This document shows, in pieces, positions 1 to 8,350 of a stretch of 64,000 nt of DNA. A program made the position numbers and the translations under genes. Source of the stretch: Acidobacteriota bacterium (GTDB taxonomy: Bacteria > Acidobacteriota > Thermoanaerobaculia > Thermoanaerobaculales > Thermoanaerobaculaceae); contig SCRJ01000130.1 in the NCBI GenBank assembly GCA_004298115.1, positions 1-64,000 on the forward strand, given 5' to 3'. The notes under the pieces were generated by a model that was not told the origin of the DNA, ran no database searches, and worked only from the letters and a program-made list of their open reading frames with translations. How positions within the stretch are numbered: position 1 is the stretch's first letter; each line of letters starts with the position of its first letter.

Positions 1-908
1 AGGCCGGCGACCACGCGATCTCGACCACGATCGAGCACAACTCGGTGATCCGGCCGCTCAACCACATGGCGCGCGACCGCGGCGTCGAGGTGGATTTCGT
101 GCCGGTCGAGGACAACGGCCGCGTCGATCCGCGAGCGGTGGCCCGGAGGTTCCGGCCCAACACGCGGCTCGTGGTCGTCAACCACGGTTCCAACGTGATC
201 GGAACGATCCAACCGGTGGCCGAGATCGGTGCGGAGTGCCGGAAGCGCGGGGTCACCTTCGCGATCGACGCCTCGCAGACGGCCGGCGTGGTGCCGATCG
301 ACATGCGCGCGATGGACGTCGACGTCGTGGCGTTCACCGGGCACAAGTCGCTGCTGGCCCCGACCGGGATCGGCGGCCTGTGCGTCGGGGACGGGGTCGA
401 GATCCGCCCCACGCGTTTCGGCGGAACCGGCGTCAACTCGGTGAACCCATACCATCTGGAGGAGTACCCGTACCGCCTCGAGGCGGGCACCGGCAACGTC
501 CTCGGCATCGCCGGGTTGCACTTCGGGCTCGCCTACATCACGGCGCGCGGCATCGACACGATCTACCGCCACGAGATGGGGCTGTTCGCCTCTCTGCAGG
601 ACGGGCTCGCCGCGGCCGCCGGCGTGACGCTGCACGGCACGACGAGCCTCGAGCACCGCCTGCCGGTGCTGTCGTTCACGATCGCCGGGCGCGACCCCTC
701 CGACGTGGGCACGCTGCTCGACGTGGAGTACGGCGTGGCCGCCCGCACCGGGTTGCAGTGCGCACCCCTCATCCACCGCCAGATGGGCACCGGGGCGCGC
801 GGGACCGTGCGTCTCTCCGTCGGCCCGATGAACACACGCGCCGACGTCGAAACCGCGGTCGCGGCGGTGGCGACGATCGCCGGCGAGCCGCGCGCGGTCA
901 CGGTGTAA
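1..908 (+). CDS. Cysteine desulfurase-like class V aminotransferase (5' truncated)
   Basis: The reading frame is open from base 3 at the window edge, so the true start lies upstream. It codes for a PLP-dependent fold-type I enzyme of the SufS/IscS-related desulfurase family, which moves sulfur from cysteine to an enzyme persulfide. The N-terminal remnant reads TTIEHNSV, where this family has a conserved EHNS-type motif. The PLP-binding lysine sits in FTGHKSLL (codon 345-347). The likely persulfide cysteine sits in RTGLQCAP (codon 759-761). The GHK-x-LLAPTGIGG pattern resembles the subfamily of stand-alone aminotransferase-V proteins described as a cysteine desulfurase family rather than classical IscS. 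No Suf or Isc partner is visible downstream, so its physiological acceptor is unknown. About 300 residues are visible of the roughly 380 expected. Confidence 0.85.
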   Translation, partial: AGDHAISTTIEHNSVIRPLNHMARDRGVEVDFVPVEDNGRVDPRAVARRFRPNTRLVVVNHGSNVIGTIQPVAEIGAECRKRGVTFAIDASQTAGVVPIDMRAMDVDVVAFTGHKSLLAPTGIGGLCVGDGVEIRPTRFGGTGVNSVNPYHLEEYPYRLEAGTGNVLGIAGLHFGLAYITARGIDTIYRHEMGLFASLQDGLAAAAGVTLHGTTSLEHRLPVLSFTIAGRDPSDVGTLLDVEYGVAARTGLQCAPLIHRQMGTGARGTVRLSVGPMNTRADVETAVAAVATIAGEPRAVTV

Positions 909-1049
909 GGGCGCGCCGATCGAGGCTGATGCATACTGGTGCGCGGCTCTCCGCCGGGCACGTGGGGAGGAATGAAGACGCCGCCGGGCGCCCGACGATC
1001 GCGTGCCTGCGCCGTGAAGCCGGGTGAGAAGAACCGGACTTGGCAACGT

Positions 1050-1058
1050 TGTTACAAT
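1050..1058 (+). promoter_or_regulatory. Extended -10 promoter candidate
   Basis: TG-T-TACAAT matches an extended -10 element. It lies 25 nt before the GTG start of the DUF4388 gene, so the transcript would begin near 1065 and still include the GGAGGGG ribosome-binding site at 1070-1076. No good -35 box is visible, as expected for an extended -10 promoter. Confidence 0.45.
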
Positions 1059-1083
1059 GTGCGCAGCACGGAGGGGTCGGCGA

Positions 1084-3534
1084 GTGGACGGCGTGGTGGA
1101 GGATCCCAAGGTCGGGGAGGCGCTTGCTGAGCTGCAACTCTACCTGTCCGACGCCGTCGCCCCACTGGTTGTCACCGACTCGATCACAATCCTGCTCGCC
1201 GTGCCGCCGTCCCGGGTCGCGCAGGAGATCCTGGCGTGGACCACGAGCCAACACCGGCGCCTTGGCGGCAGCGTCCCGGTCTCCGACTACCTCTACCACG
1301 CGATGCGCAAGCTGTACGTGATGGGCGAGCTGACCCTGGTCTCGAAGCCGGGGCTCGTCGCGTTCCTCGAGTCGCTGCAGGCGTACATGCTCGAGTTCTG
1401 TCCCGACGAGGACAGGGACCTGTTGCGCGAGAACCTGGCGCACCTCGGCGACGTGCGATCCGATCTCGCCGCTCCCGTCCTCAGTCTCCACCGCGCCCAG
1501 CAGGGAGAGTCGGCGCTGCGGATCGACGACCCGTCCGGCGTCGCGAAGACCACGGTCCACATGGAGCGCCGTTTCGCCCAGCTCGTGGAACGCCTGTCGC
1601 GCCTGCAGATCCCGACCGGTGGCGGGCAACAGCCGGGCGGCGCACGCGGTGACGTCCTCTCCCAGCTCGTGAGCGTCGCGGCGCGAAACTCGGCGGACGC
1701 GGAAGAGTTCGCGCAGTACAAGGAAAACCTGCGCGACGCCGGGATGGGGTCGACGATGGAGGACGTCTTCCGGTCGCTCGGTCGCCGCCTCCCCGGATGG
1801 GTGCTGCCGGCGGCGGCGGGAGCCGAGACGAGCGGAGCCACGGTCACGGCAACCGCCCAGGCGATGCAGCGCATCGTCGCCCTGGAGCAGGACCCCCGGG
1901 AAGCCGCGCGCCGCTTCCAGGAGCTCGTGCAGGCGGCGATCGAACAGCACAACGAGGGCTCGCTGCCGCGCGCGGTCACCATGCTCGACCTCGCCGGCCT
2001 CCTGCTCGCGGAGAAAAAGGTCGACCCGGCGTACGTCCAGGCGTTTCGCGAACAGGCGCACGAGAAGCTCGACGCCGGGCGCCTGCGCGGACTCGCCGAG
2101 GACCCCGGCTCGCACGCCCTCCTCAGGCGTGTGCTCGGGGCGTTCCCGGCCCTCGAGCCCGACGGTCTGCTGCGCGCGCTCCAGACGGAAGAGAAGCGCG
2201 AACACCGCCGCCTGCTGTTGGCGTTGCTCGAGGTCCACGGCGCCCCGGCGCGGGCCCTCGCCGCCGAGCGGCTCACGTCGTCGATCGAGAGCTTCGGCGA
2301 CCGCGATGCGCACTTCCAGAGGAACCTGCTGCACATCCTGCGCCGCATCCCGCGTCCTGCCGACGTCGTCATCGACGGCGAGCTCCAGACGGCGAGCCGG
2401 CTGTCCGCGCTCGGCCACCCCGCGATCCTGGCCAAGGAGGCCATCACCTACCTCGGCCAGAGCAGGGACGAACGCGCCGAACGCGCCCTGATCGCCCGCG
2501 TCGGCGAGTACGAGGCGGCGCTCGCCAAGCCCGGCGCGACGGGACAGGAGCCTGCGGAGCTGATGGCCGTCCTCGACCGCGCGGTGTTCGCGTTGGCTCG
2601 CCTCGGCACGCCGGGGGCGGTGCGGGCCGTGGTCAATCACGGCCTCAAGCGGCTTCCCCAGCTTGGCAACACGACGGCCAGGCTCGCCGCACTCGCCGGG
2701 ATCGACCTCTCGGGCGACCCCGAAACGGTCGAACGTCTCGTCGAGGCGATCCGGGGCGAGTTGCCGCACCGGATCTTCGGCTTCCTGCTCAAGAAGGACG
2801 ACACGCTCCTGCTGCCGCTCATCGAGGCGGTCTCATCCACGTCTTCGCCGGCGGTGAAGAACGTGCTCGCCGACATCGTGCAGCGTTTCCCCGGGGAGAG
2901 CTTCGCCCAGGCCGCGGCCAAGGTCCTGGCGGGCACCGACGTGTCCGCGCCGCAGGCGTCGGCGACGCCCGCGGCCCCATCGGCCAGCCTGTCCGGGGAT
3001 CTCGAGCTCTTCGGCCTGCCCACCCTGCTGCAGAACCTCTCGCAGTCCGGGACCTCCGGGACCCTCACGATCAGCGATCCCGTGGGGGAGGAGATCGCCA
3101 CCGTCGACCTCGAGGGAGGCAAGTTCCGCTCCTGCCGCGCGGGCCACCTGCGCGACGAGGTTGCGCTCTTTCAGCTGATCGAGCGGCCGACGCCGGCGTC
3201 GTTCACCTTTCTGAGCCGCGCCGAGTCCGCGCCCCCGTCCGACCCCAAGCTCCTGCGCGACCTCGTGCCCCTCTTTTTCGAGGGGACGCGCCGCTACGAC
3301 GAGTTCCAGCAAGCGTGCGCCCTGGTCCCGGACTACGCGTGCCTGCGCGCGACCGGGACCAAGCCGACGCCCCCGCCGGAGGAAGACGACCAGGCCCTGA
3401 TGCGCACGCTCTGGCAACGGGCGGTTTCGGGTTCGGCCGCGCTCGAGTGCGAGGCCGGACTGTCGATCGACGGATACCGGGCGCGCCGCATGCTGGCCCA
3501 CTGGGTCGAGGAGGGCTCTCTCGAGCCCAAGTAG
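1084..3534 (+). CDS. Helical-repeat protein with C-terminal DUF4388 domain
   Basis: The protein has 816 residues. I chose the GTG at 1084 because GGAGGGG ends 7 nt upstream; an earlier in-frame GTG at 1024 has no such site and would lie upstream of the predicted promoter. The first 600 residues are helix-rich and Leu/Ala-rich and look like an alpha-solenoid of HEAT-like repeats. There is no signal peptide or membrane segment, so it is probably cytoplasmic. Residues about 635-750 carry a DUF4388 (PATAN-like) domain, with a GDLELFGLPTLLQ opening and a glycine-rich strand pattern. An Ala/Pro/Ser linker precedes it. In Acidobacteriota and Myxococcota such domains often accompany signalling modules, so a scaffold or regulatory role is plausible, but no enzyme motif is seen. 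The function is not known. Confidence 0.75.
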   Translation: MDGVVEDPKVGEALAELQLYLSDAVAPLVVTDSITILLAVPPSRVAQEILAWTTSQHRRLGGSVPVSDYLYHAMRKLYVMGELTLVSKPGLVAFLESLQAYMLEFCPDEDRDLLRENLAHLGDVRSDLAAPVLSLHRAQQGESALRIDDPSGVAKTTVHMERRFAQLVERLSRLQIPTGGGQQPGGARGDVLSQLVSVAARNSADAEEFAQYKENLRDAGMGSTMEDVFRSLGRRLPGWVLPAAAGAETSGATVTATAQAMQRIVALEQDPREAARRFQELVQAAIEQHNEGSLPRAVTMLDLAGLLLAEKKVDPAYVQAFREQAHEKLDAGRLRGLAEDPGSHALLRRVLGAFPALEPDGLLRALQTEEKREHRRLLLALLEVHGAPARALAAERLTSSIESFGDRDAHFQRNLLHILRRIPRPADVVIDGELQTASRLSALGHPAILAKEAITYLGQSRDERAERALIARVGEYEAALAKPGATGQEPAELMAVLDRAVFALARLGTPGAVRAVVNHGLKRLPQLGNTTARLAALAGIDLSGDPETVERLVEAIRGELPHRIFGFLLKKDDTLLLPLIEAVSSTSSPAVKNVLADIVQRFPGESFAQAAAKVLAGTDVSAPQASATPAAPSASLSGDLELFGLPTLLQNLSQSGTSGTLTISDPVGEEIATVDLEGGKFRSCRAGHLRDEVALFQLIERPTPASFTFLSRAESAPPSDPKLLRDLVPLFFEGTRRYDEFQQACALVPDYACLRATGTKPTPPPEEDDQALMRTLWQRAVSGSAALECEAGLSIDGYRARRMLAHWVEEGSLEPK

Positions 3535-3549
3535 GGTCCGGCCGGGGAC

Positions 3550-3905
3550 CAGACCCGCGTCGCCGGCGCCGCCGTCCAGCGCCGGACGACCTCGGGCCAG
3601 TTCACCGGGTGTTGCGTCACGGCATCGACCCACTCGGCCCGCCGGCTCTGGTACCTGAGATGATCGGCGTGCTCCCAGACGTCGAGCACGAAGACCGGCA
3701 GCCACCCCGGCAGCAGCAGGTTCCGATGCGTTTCGACCTGGAGGATCGCAGGCGCCGGCTGCCGACCTCTGCGGCGAGCTTGTCGAGAGCGGCGTTGAGC
3801 GAGTTGACGAACGCGAGGTGATGCTTGCCGTGGTGGAGTCCGGGGGTTCGCGCGTCGTCGTGAGGTTCGAGCGCGTCGAGGGGGCAGGGGAGCCGCGGCA
3901 GGCGG
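3550..3905 (-). pseudogene. Decayed Fe/Mn superoxide dismutase
   Basis: Two separated parts of one SOD can be read on the minus strand in different frames. The N-terminal part (about 3899-3767) reads [16 protein letters not shown], then [18 protein letters not shown], matching the family's LPYALDALEPHID...HHGKHH opening with its first histidine ligand. The C-terminal part (3749 to about 3560) reads [15 protein letters not shown], then [20 protein letters not shown], matching the conserved DVWEHAYYLQYQNRR end with its metal ligands. The middle of the protein (roughly 70-100 residues, including the second histidine ligand) is missing. The two parts are one frame apart at about 3750-3767, and no start codon with a good context is seen. 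It is therefore a pseudogene. The remaining 130 bases up to the transhydrogenase stop hold nothing recognisable. Confidence 0.8.
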
Positions 3906-4040
3906 GCTCTCTCCCTGGTGGCTCCCTTCGGATCCGGGGCGATCGCGGACGACGTTGCGCCGCCCGTTGGACGTTCTCGTGTCGTGCTTGAGACGATAGG
4001 ACGGCCGCCGTCGGGCGTCGAACCCGGGGCGGCGCCCGGC

Positions 4041-5471
4041 TCAGCGCGGCGCGGTGGCCGTGCTTGAGGCGGCGCGCTGGACGGCGAGCAACGCCTTGAG
4101 CGCCGCGTGCCGGTAGAGGTCGGAGAGCGTCGGATAGTTGTACGGCGTCTCGGCGATCTGATACGCGGTGGCGCCGGCGCGCAGGAACGCCTGCCCGATG
4201 TGGATCAGCTCGCTGGCGCCGTGGCCGATCATGTGTGCGCCCAGCAGACGCATCGAGGGGTCCTCGAACAGCAGTTTCAGCATCCCCTCGGTGTCGCCGA
4301 TGATCTGGCCGCGCGGGTTCATGTCGTAGTTCCCGCGTCCGACGACGTACGCAGCGCCCCTCCCGGCGAGCGACTCCTCGGTCTCACCGACGTAACTGAC
4401 CTCCGGAATCGCGTAGATCGCGAACGGCAGCGTTTCGGTCCTCTGGGTCAGTCCGGGGATGTTGAACGCGTGGCGCATCGCCTGGCGCCCCTGCTCCATC
4501 GAGGTGCTGGCAAGGGCGGGATAACCGATCACGTCGCCCACCGCGTAGACGTGCGGCAGCGCCGTCTGGTAGTGCTCGTTCACGGTCAAAAGCCCGTAGT
4601 CGTTCGGAACCAGGCCGAGCACTTCGAGGCCGATCCCCTTGGTGTTGCCGTCGCGCCCGACGCAGTACAGGAGCACGTCGCCCTCGAGCGTCCCGGCGCG
4701 CCGGAGCGTGCAGCGCACGCGGTGCCGACTCCCGGGGATCCGCTCGATCGCCGTGTGCCTGTCGTCGTGGAGGATCGTGATGCCGAGCCTGGCGATCTCG
4801 CGCTCCAGGATCGCGGCGATCTCGCGGTCGAGGTAGGGCAGGAGCCGATCGCGCGTGTCGACGAGGGTGACGCCGATGCCGAGGGCGGCGAAGATGCTGG
4901 CGAACTCCACCCCGATCACGCCCGCGCCGAGGACGATCATCGTCTTCGGCAGGTGGGGAAGGGAGAGGATCGTGTTGCTGTCCAGGACGGACTCGCCGTC
5001 GAACGGAACGTCGATCGGGCGGTTGGGACTCGAGCCGGTCGCGATGACGATGAAGTCGGCGCCCATCGAGAGCAGCACGCTGCCGTCAGGTCCGCAGACC
5101 GCCACGGTGTGGGCGTCGACGAAGCGGGCATGGCCGACGAACACCTCGACGCGATAGCGGCCGAGCGACTCGTTGATCAATTCGAGTTCGCGCTGGACGA
5201 CCACCCTCTCGCGGTGCATGAAGTCGTGGACGGTGATCTCGTTCGGGATCTCGCAGTGGATCCCTTCGAGCTTGTCGCGTTCGATGGCGTGCACGAAGAC
5301 GGCGCTTTCGCGCAGCGTCTTCGAAGGAATGGTGCCCCAGTTGACGCGGGTGCCGCCGAGGACGTGCTGCCGCTCGACCACCGCCACCTGCTTGCCCGCC
5401 CGCGCGGCCTGAATCGCGGCGCGCTCGCCGCCGGGCCCGCACCCGATCACGATCACGTCGAAGTGCCGCAT
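4041..5471 (-). CDS. sthA: Soluble (Si-specific) NAD(P)+ transhydrogenase, SthA type
   Basis: This is a 476-residue flavoprotein of the dihydrolipoamide dehydrogenase fold that exchanges hydride between NADPH and NAD+ in the cytoplasm. The FAD site [10 protein letters not shown] is at the N-terminus and the nucleotide-binding [11 protein letters not shown] is in the middle. The C-terminal dimerisation domain includes the [14 protein letters not shown] end. The family hallmark [11 protein letters not shown] is present. Where lipoamide dehydrogenases have a redox CxxxxC pair, this protein reads RVNWGT: the second cysteine is replaced, as is normal for SthA, and the first is also absent. The ATG at 5471 is preferred because GGGAGGGG lies just upstream; an in-frame ATG 15 nt earlier would place that site inside the gene. 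The next gene is divergent. The adjacent SOD remnant on the same strand may reflect an old oxidative-stress neighbourhood. Confidence 0.88.
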   Translation of the reverse strand: MRHFDVIVIGCGPGGERAAIQAARAGKQVAVVERQHVLGGTRVNWGTIPSKTLRESAVFVHAIERDKLEGIHCEIPNEITVHDFMHRERVVVQRELELINESLGRYRVEVFVGHARFVDAHTVAVCGPDGSVLLSMGADFIVIATGSSPNRPIDVPFDGESVLDSNTILSLPHLPKTMIVLGAGVIGVEFASIFAALGIGVTLVDTRDRLLPYLDREIAAILEREIARLGITILHDDRHTAIERIPGSRHRVRCTLRRAGTLEGDVLLYCVGRDGNTKGIGLEVLGLVPNDYGLLTVNEHYQTALPHVYAVGDVIGYPALASTSMEQGRQAMRHAFNIPGLTQRTETLPFAIYAIPEVSYVGETEESLAGRGAAYVVGRGNYDMNPRGQIIGDTEGMLKLLFEDPSMRLLGAHMIGHGASELIHIGQAFLRAGATAYQIAETPYNYPTLSDLYRHAALKALLAVQRAASSTATAPR

Positions 5472-5613
5472 GGACCCCTCCCGCATCGCCCGAAACGATC
5501 GCCCTCCGCCGCGCGGGCCCCGGCCCCACGTCGTCCCGCCACCGGGGATCGTACCAGAGAGGGCGTCTCGGTCGGCGCGGCCTGCGGGCGATCGCCCCGA
5601 GGCCTTGCGCCGC

Positions 5614-5619
5614 TACAAT
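5614..5619 (+). promoter_or_regulatory. Leaderless-type -10 box for the MFS permease
   Basis: TACAAT is followed by 6 nt and then the ATG at 5626, so transcription would begin at or next to the start codon. No Shine-Dalgarno sequence is present between them. Confidence 0.5.
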
Positions 5620-5625
5620 GCCCCG

Positions 5626-6819
5626 ATGCGGTTGCGCCGAACGCTCGCCTGGGTCGCGCTCCTCTACTTTGCCGAGGGGCTCCCGTTCGGCATCGCGTAC
5701 GACGTCTGGCCGGTGTATTTCCGTGTTCACGGCGTTTCGCTCAAGGACATCGGTCTCATGAGCCTGCTGTCCCTGCCTTGGACGTGGAAAATGCTGTGGG
5801 CGCCGCTCGTGGACCGCTGGGGCTCGCGGCAACAGTGGATCAGCGCGTGCCTGACGGCGCTCGCCGCCGCGACGCTGCTCATCGTCCCGCATGACGCCGC
5901 GCACCCCTCCTGGCTCCTGTGGGCCGTGCTCGCGGCGTTCACTGCGGCCTCGGCGACGCAGGACATCGCGATCGACGCCTGGGCGGTCGACGTGTCCACG
6001 CCGGAGAGCAGCGGCGCGATCAACGGCGTGCGGGTGTCGGCGGCGAGGATCGCGCTGCTGGTAGGGGGCGGCGGCGTCCTCTTCCTCGCCGGGACGACCG
6101 GCTGGACCCCGCTGTGGCTCGCGCTGGCGGCGCTCTTCCTCCTCCTCGCCGTCGTCGCCTGGGTGAGCCCGCGCGCACACCTCGACCCGGCCAAGCGGCG
6201 CAACCCCGTCGCGCCGGTGCTGCGCTGGCTGTGGCGGCGGGAGATGGTGCCGGTGATGCTCTTCGTGTTGTTGTTCAAGCTCGGCGACTCGCTGCTGGGA
6301 CGGATGGTGAAGCCGTTCTGGGTGGACCGGGGGTACTCGCTCAAGGAGATCGGCCTGATCTCCGTGACGCTGGGCGTGGCGCTCACCATCGCCGGCGCTC
6401 TCGCCGGCGGGTGGTTCGTCAAGCGGTACGGGATCTTCCGCGCCCTGCTCTGGCTCGGGTTGGCGCAGGCGGTGACCAACCTCGGCTACTTCGCCGTCGC
6501 CGAGCTCGCCCTCCCGCGCGAAAGCATCTACGCCGCCTCGCTGCTCGAGTCGTTCACGCAAGGCCTCGGCACCTCGGCGTTCCTGTCGTTCTTGATGAAC
6601 CTGTGCGAGAAGGAGCACGCGGCGACGCAGTACGCGCTGCTCTCGGCGCTGTTCGCCCTCTCCCGCGACGTCGGGGGCGCGTTCTCCGGGATCGCCGTCG
6701 AGCGGTTCGGCTACGGCCCGTTCTTCGCGTTCACGGCGGCGGTCTCGATCCCGGCGCTGCTGCTGCTGCCGCTGGTTCGTCCGCGGATCCGGGACCACGC
6801 CGCCGCCGGGTCGCCGTGA
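5626..6819 (+). CDS. MFS permease, AmpG-like / PAT family
   Basis: This is an integral inner-membrane protein of 397 residues with about 12 hydrophobic segments. The N-terminus LYFAEGLPFGIAYDVWPVYF and the following loop KMLWAPLVDRWG match the AmpG/SLC33-like (PAT) branch of the major facilitator superfamily, whose characterised bacterial member imports anhydromuropeptides during peptidoglycan recycling. The loop DLSTPE-like VDVSTPESSGAINGVR between helices 4 and 5 also fits. The start is the ATG at 5626, placed 6 nt after a TACAAT box; the frame is open further upstream, but that extension would cross the promoter and is Pro/Arg-rich. A role in cell-wall recycling fits the nearby cell-wall genes, but the real substrate cannot be told from sequence. 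Confidence 0.8.
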   Translation: MRLRRTLAWVALLYFAEGLPFGIAYDVWPVYFRVHGVSLKDIGLMSLLSLPWTWKMLWAPLVDRWGSRQQWISACLTALAAATLLIVPHDAAHPSWLLWAVLAAFTAASATQDIAIDAWAVDVSTPESSGAINGVRVSAARIALLVGGGGVLFLAGTTGWTPLWLALAALFLLLAVVAWVSPRAHLDPAKRRNPVAPVLRWLWRREMVPVMLFVLLFKLGDSLLGRMVKPFWVDRGYSLKEIGLISVTLGVALTIAGALAGGWFVKRYGIFRALLWLGLAQAVTNLGYFAVAELALPRESIYAASLLESFTQGLGTSAFLSFLMNLCEKEHAATQYALLSALFALSRDVGGAFSGIAVERFGYGPFFAFTAAVSIPALLLLPLVRPRIRDHAAAGSP

Positions 6820-6908
6820 ACCGTGCGCCGGCGTAGAATGGCCCGCCGCACCGCGGTCGCGCCCGCGGATTGGTCGCCAGAGCCCTGGGACGCGAAGGAG
6901 GAGCTCGC

Positions 6909-8225
6909 ATGAGCCGTCAAACGGCAACCGTTCTCGCAACCGTCCTCGTGATGGGGTCCGCCTGGGCCGCCGCACCTGCGGTCGCGCCCACTCCGACGCC
7001 GGCGCGCGACACCGCGGTCTACCAGCCGAAGTACGAGGACCCCGTCCTCAAGCAGATGGAGGAGCACGACAAGCAGGTGGCGACGGAACGGGACGAGCTG
7101 ACCGCCAAGATCCGCGCCGCGCAGACGGCGAGGAAGGAAGCGGACGAGAAGGCGGCGAAGGTACTGCGCTTCGACATGTCCGGGATCGCCAAACCCGCGA
7201 GCCCCGCGGCGTTCAAACAGGCCTGGCACTTCCCGCCGGTGGCCCAGTACCTGACGGGCACGTGCTGGAGCTTCTCGACGACCTCGTTCTACGAGTCCGA
7301 GGTCTACCGACTGACGGGCCGCAAGGTCAAGCTCTCCGAGATCTGGACCGTGTACTGGGAGTACGTCGAGAAGATGCGCCGCTTCGTGCGCGAGCGGGGC
7401 GACTCGCTGATCGACGAGGGGTCGGAGTCCAACGCCCTCCCGCGCATCTGGAAGCGGTACGGGATCGTGCCCGAGGAGGCGTACCCCGGCGTCCTCTCCA
7501 AGGACGGACGCCACGACCACTCGCGGCTGATCGCGCAGCTCAGGGAGCTCTCGCAGTGGGTCAAGGCCAACGAGATCTGGGACGAGGACCGGGTGCTGGC
7601 GCTGACGCGCGTCATCCTCGACCGCGAGCTGGGCGTCCCGCCGGAGCGCTTCGCCTACCAGGGGCGGGAGTACACGCCGCAGCAGTTCCTCGCCCAGGTG
7701 GTGGCGATCGACCTGGACGACTACGTCGAGTTCATGTCGACGCTGTCGTTGCCGTTCTACACCCGCGGCGAGTACAAGGTCCCGGACAACTGGTGGCACG
7801 ACGCCTCGTACTACAACGTGCCCTTGGCCGAGTGGTACGCCGCGCTCAAGCACGCCGTCCAGCAGGGGTACACGGTGGCGATCGGCGGCGACGTCTCGGA
7901 GCCCGGCTACAACGGCTTCGAGAACGCCGCGGTGGTGCCGACCTTCGACATCCCGCAGGCGTACATCGACCAGAGCGCGCGGGAGCTGCGCTTCGCCAAC
8001 CACACCACCGAGGACGACCACGGCCTGCACCTGGTCGGGTGGACCAGCGTGGACGGTCGCGACTGGTTCCTGATCAAGGACTCGGCGCGCTCATCGCGGT
8101 GGGGGAAGTTCGAGGGGTACTACTTCTACCGCGACGACTACGTGCGCCTGAAGATGCTCACGTTCGTCGTGCACAAGGATGCGGTCAGGGAGCTGCTGGC
8201 GAAGTTCGCGCCGGCGCAACCCTAG
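6909..8225 (+). CDS. Secreted papain-like (C1 family) cysteine peptidase
   Basis: A protein of 438 residues with an N-terminal signal peptide (about residues 1-20, ending near AWAAAP). A charged helical stretch of about 50 residues follows, then the peptidase domain. The nucleophile is Cys119 in TGTCWSFSTTSFYESE, a pattern closest to the bleomycin-hydrolase/aminopeptidase C branch. The histidine is His371 or His374 in DDHGLHLVGW. The third catalytic position, normally Asn followed by SW, reads IKDSA (Asp391), which may be a feature of this subfamily. The end, GYYFYRDDYVRLKMLTFVVHK, resembles the C1B-type C-terminus. GAAGGAGGAG lies 8 nt before the ATG, and a TAGAAT box at 6833 could be its -10. 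The signal peptide suggests a periplasmic or secreted enzyme, unlike cytoplasmic bleomycin hydrolase. Confidence 0.8.
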   Translation: MSRQTATVLATVLVMGSAWAAAPAVAPTPTPARDTAVYQPKYEDPVLKQMEEHDKQVATERDELTAKIRAAQTARKEADEKAAKVLRFDMSGIAKPASPAAFKQAWHFPPVAQYLTGTCWSFSTTSFYESEVYRLTGRKVKLSEIWTVYWEYVEKMRRFVRERGDSLIDEGSESNALPRIWKRYGIVPEEAYPGVLSKDGRHDHSRLIAQLRELSQWVKANEIWDEDRVLALTRVILDRELGVPPERFAYQGREYTPQQFLAQVVAIDLDDYVEFMSTLSLPFYTRGEYKVPDNWWHDASYYNVPLAEWYAALKHAVQQGYTVAIGGDVSEPGYNGFENAAVVPTFDIPQAYIDQSARELRFANHTTEDDHGLHLVGWTSVDGRDWFLIKDSARSSRWGKFEGYYFYRDDYVRLKMLTFVVHKDAVRELLAKFAPAQP

Positions 8226-8350
8226 CCGCGGGGCCCCGGAAGGGGACGCGGCCGCCGGACGTTCCGGCATGAGAAGACCGCGCCGCTCCGACGCCCGCTC
8301 CAGCCGGCGGGCGAGGGAGAAATCGGCGGCGCGGCCGGGGGGATGACAAC

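Noticed and set aside
898-2769. Long antisense frame of 623 codons over the DUF4388 gene, and similar frames over most genes
   Set aside because: In DNA this rich in G+C the other frames stay open by codon bias. Their translations are Arg/Ala/Pro/Gly-rich, without motifs, while the real gene in the same place has domains and a ribosome-binding site.
6833-6838. TAGAAT as leaderless promoter of the C1 peptidase
   Set aside because: The start codon lies 71 nt downstream behind a GAAGGAGGAG site, so if it is a promoter it makes a normal leader. No -35 box supports it.
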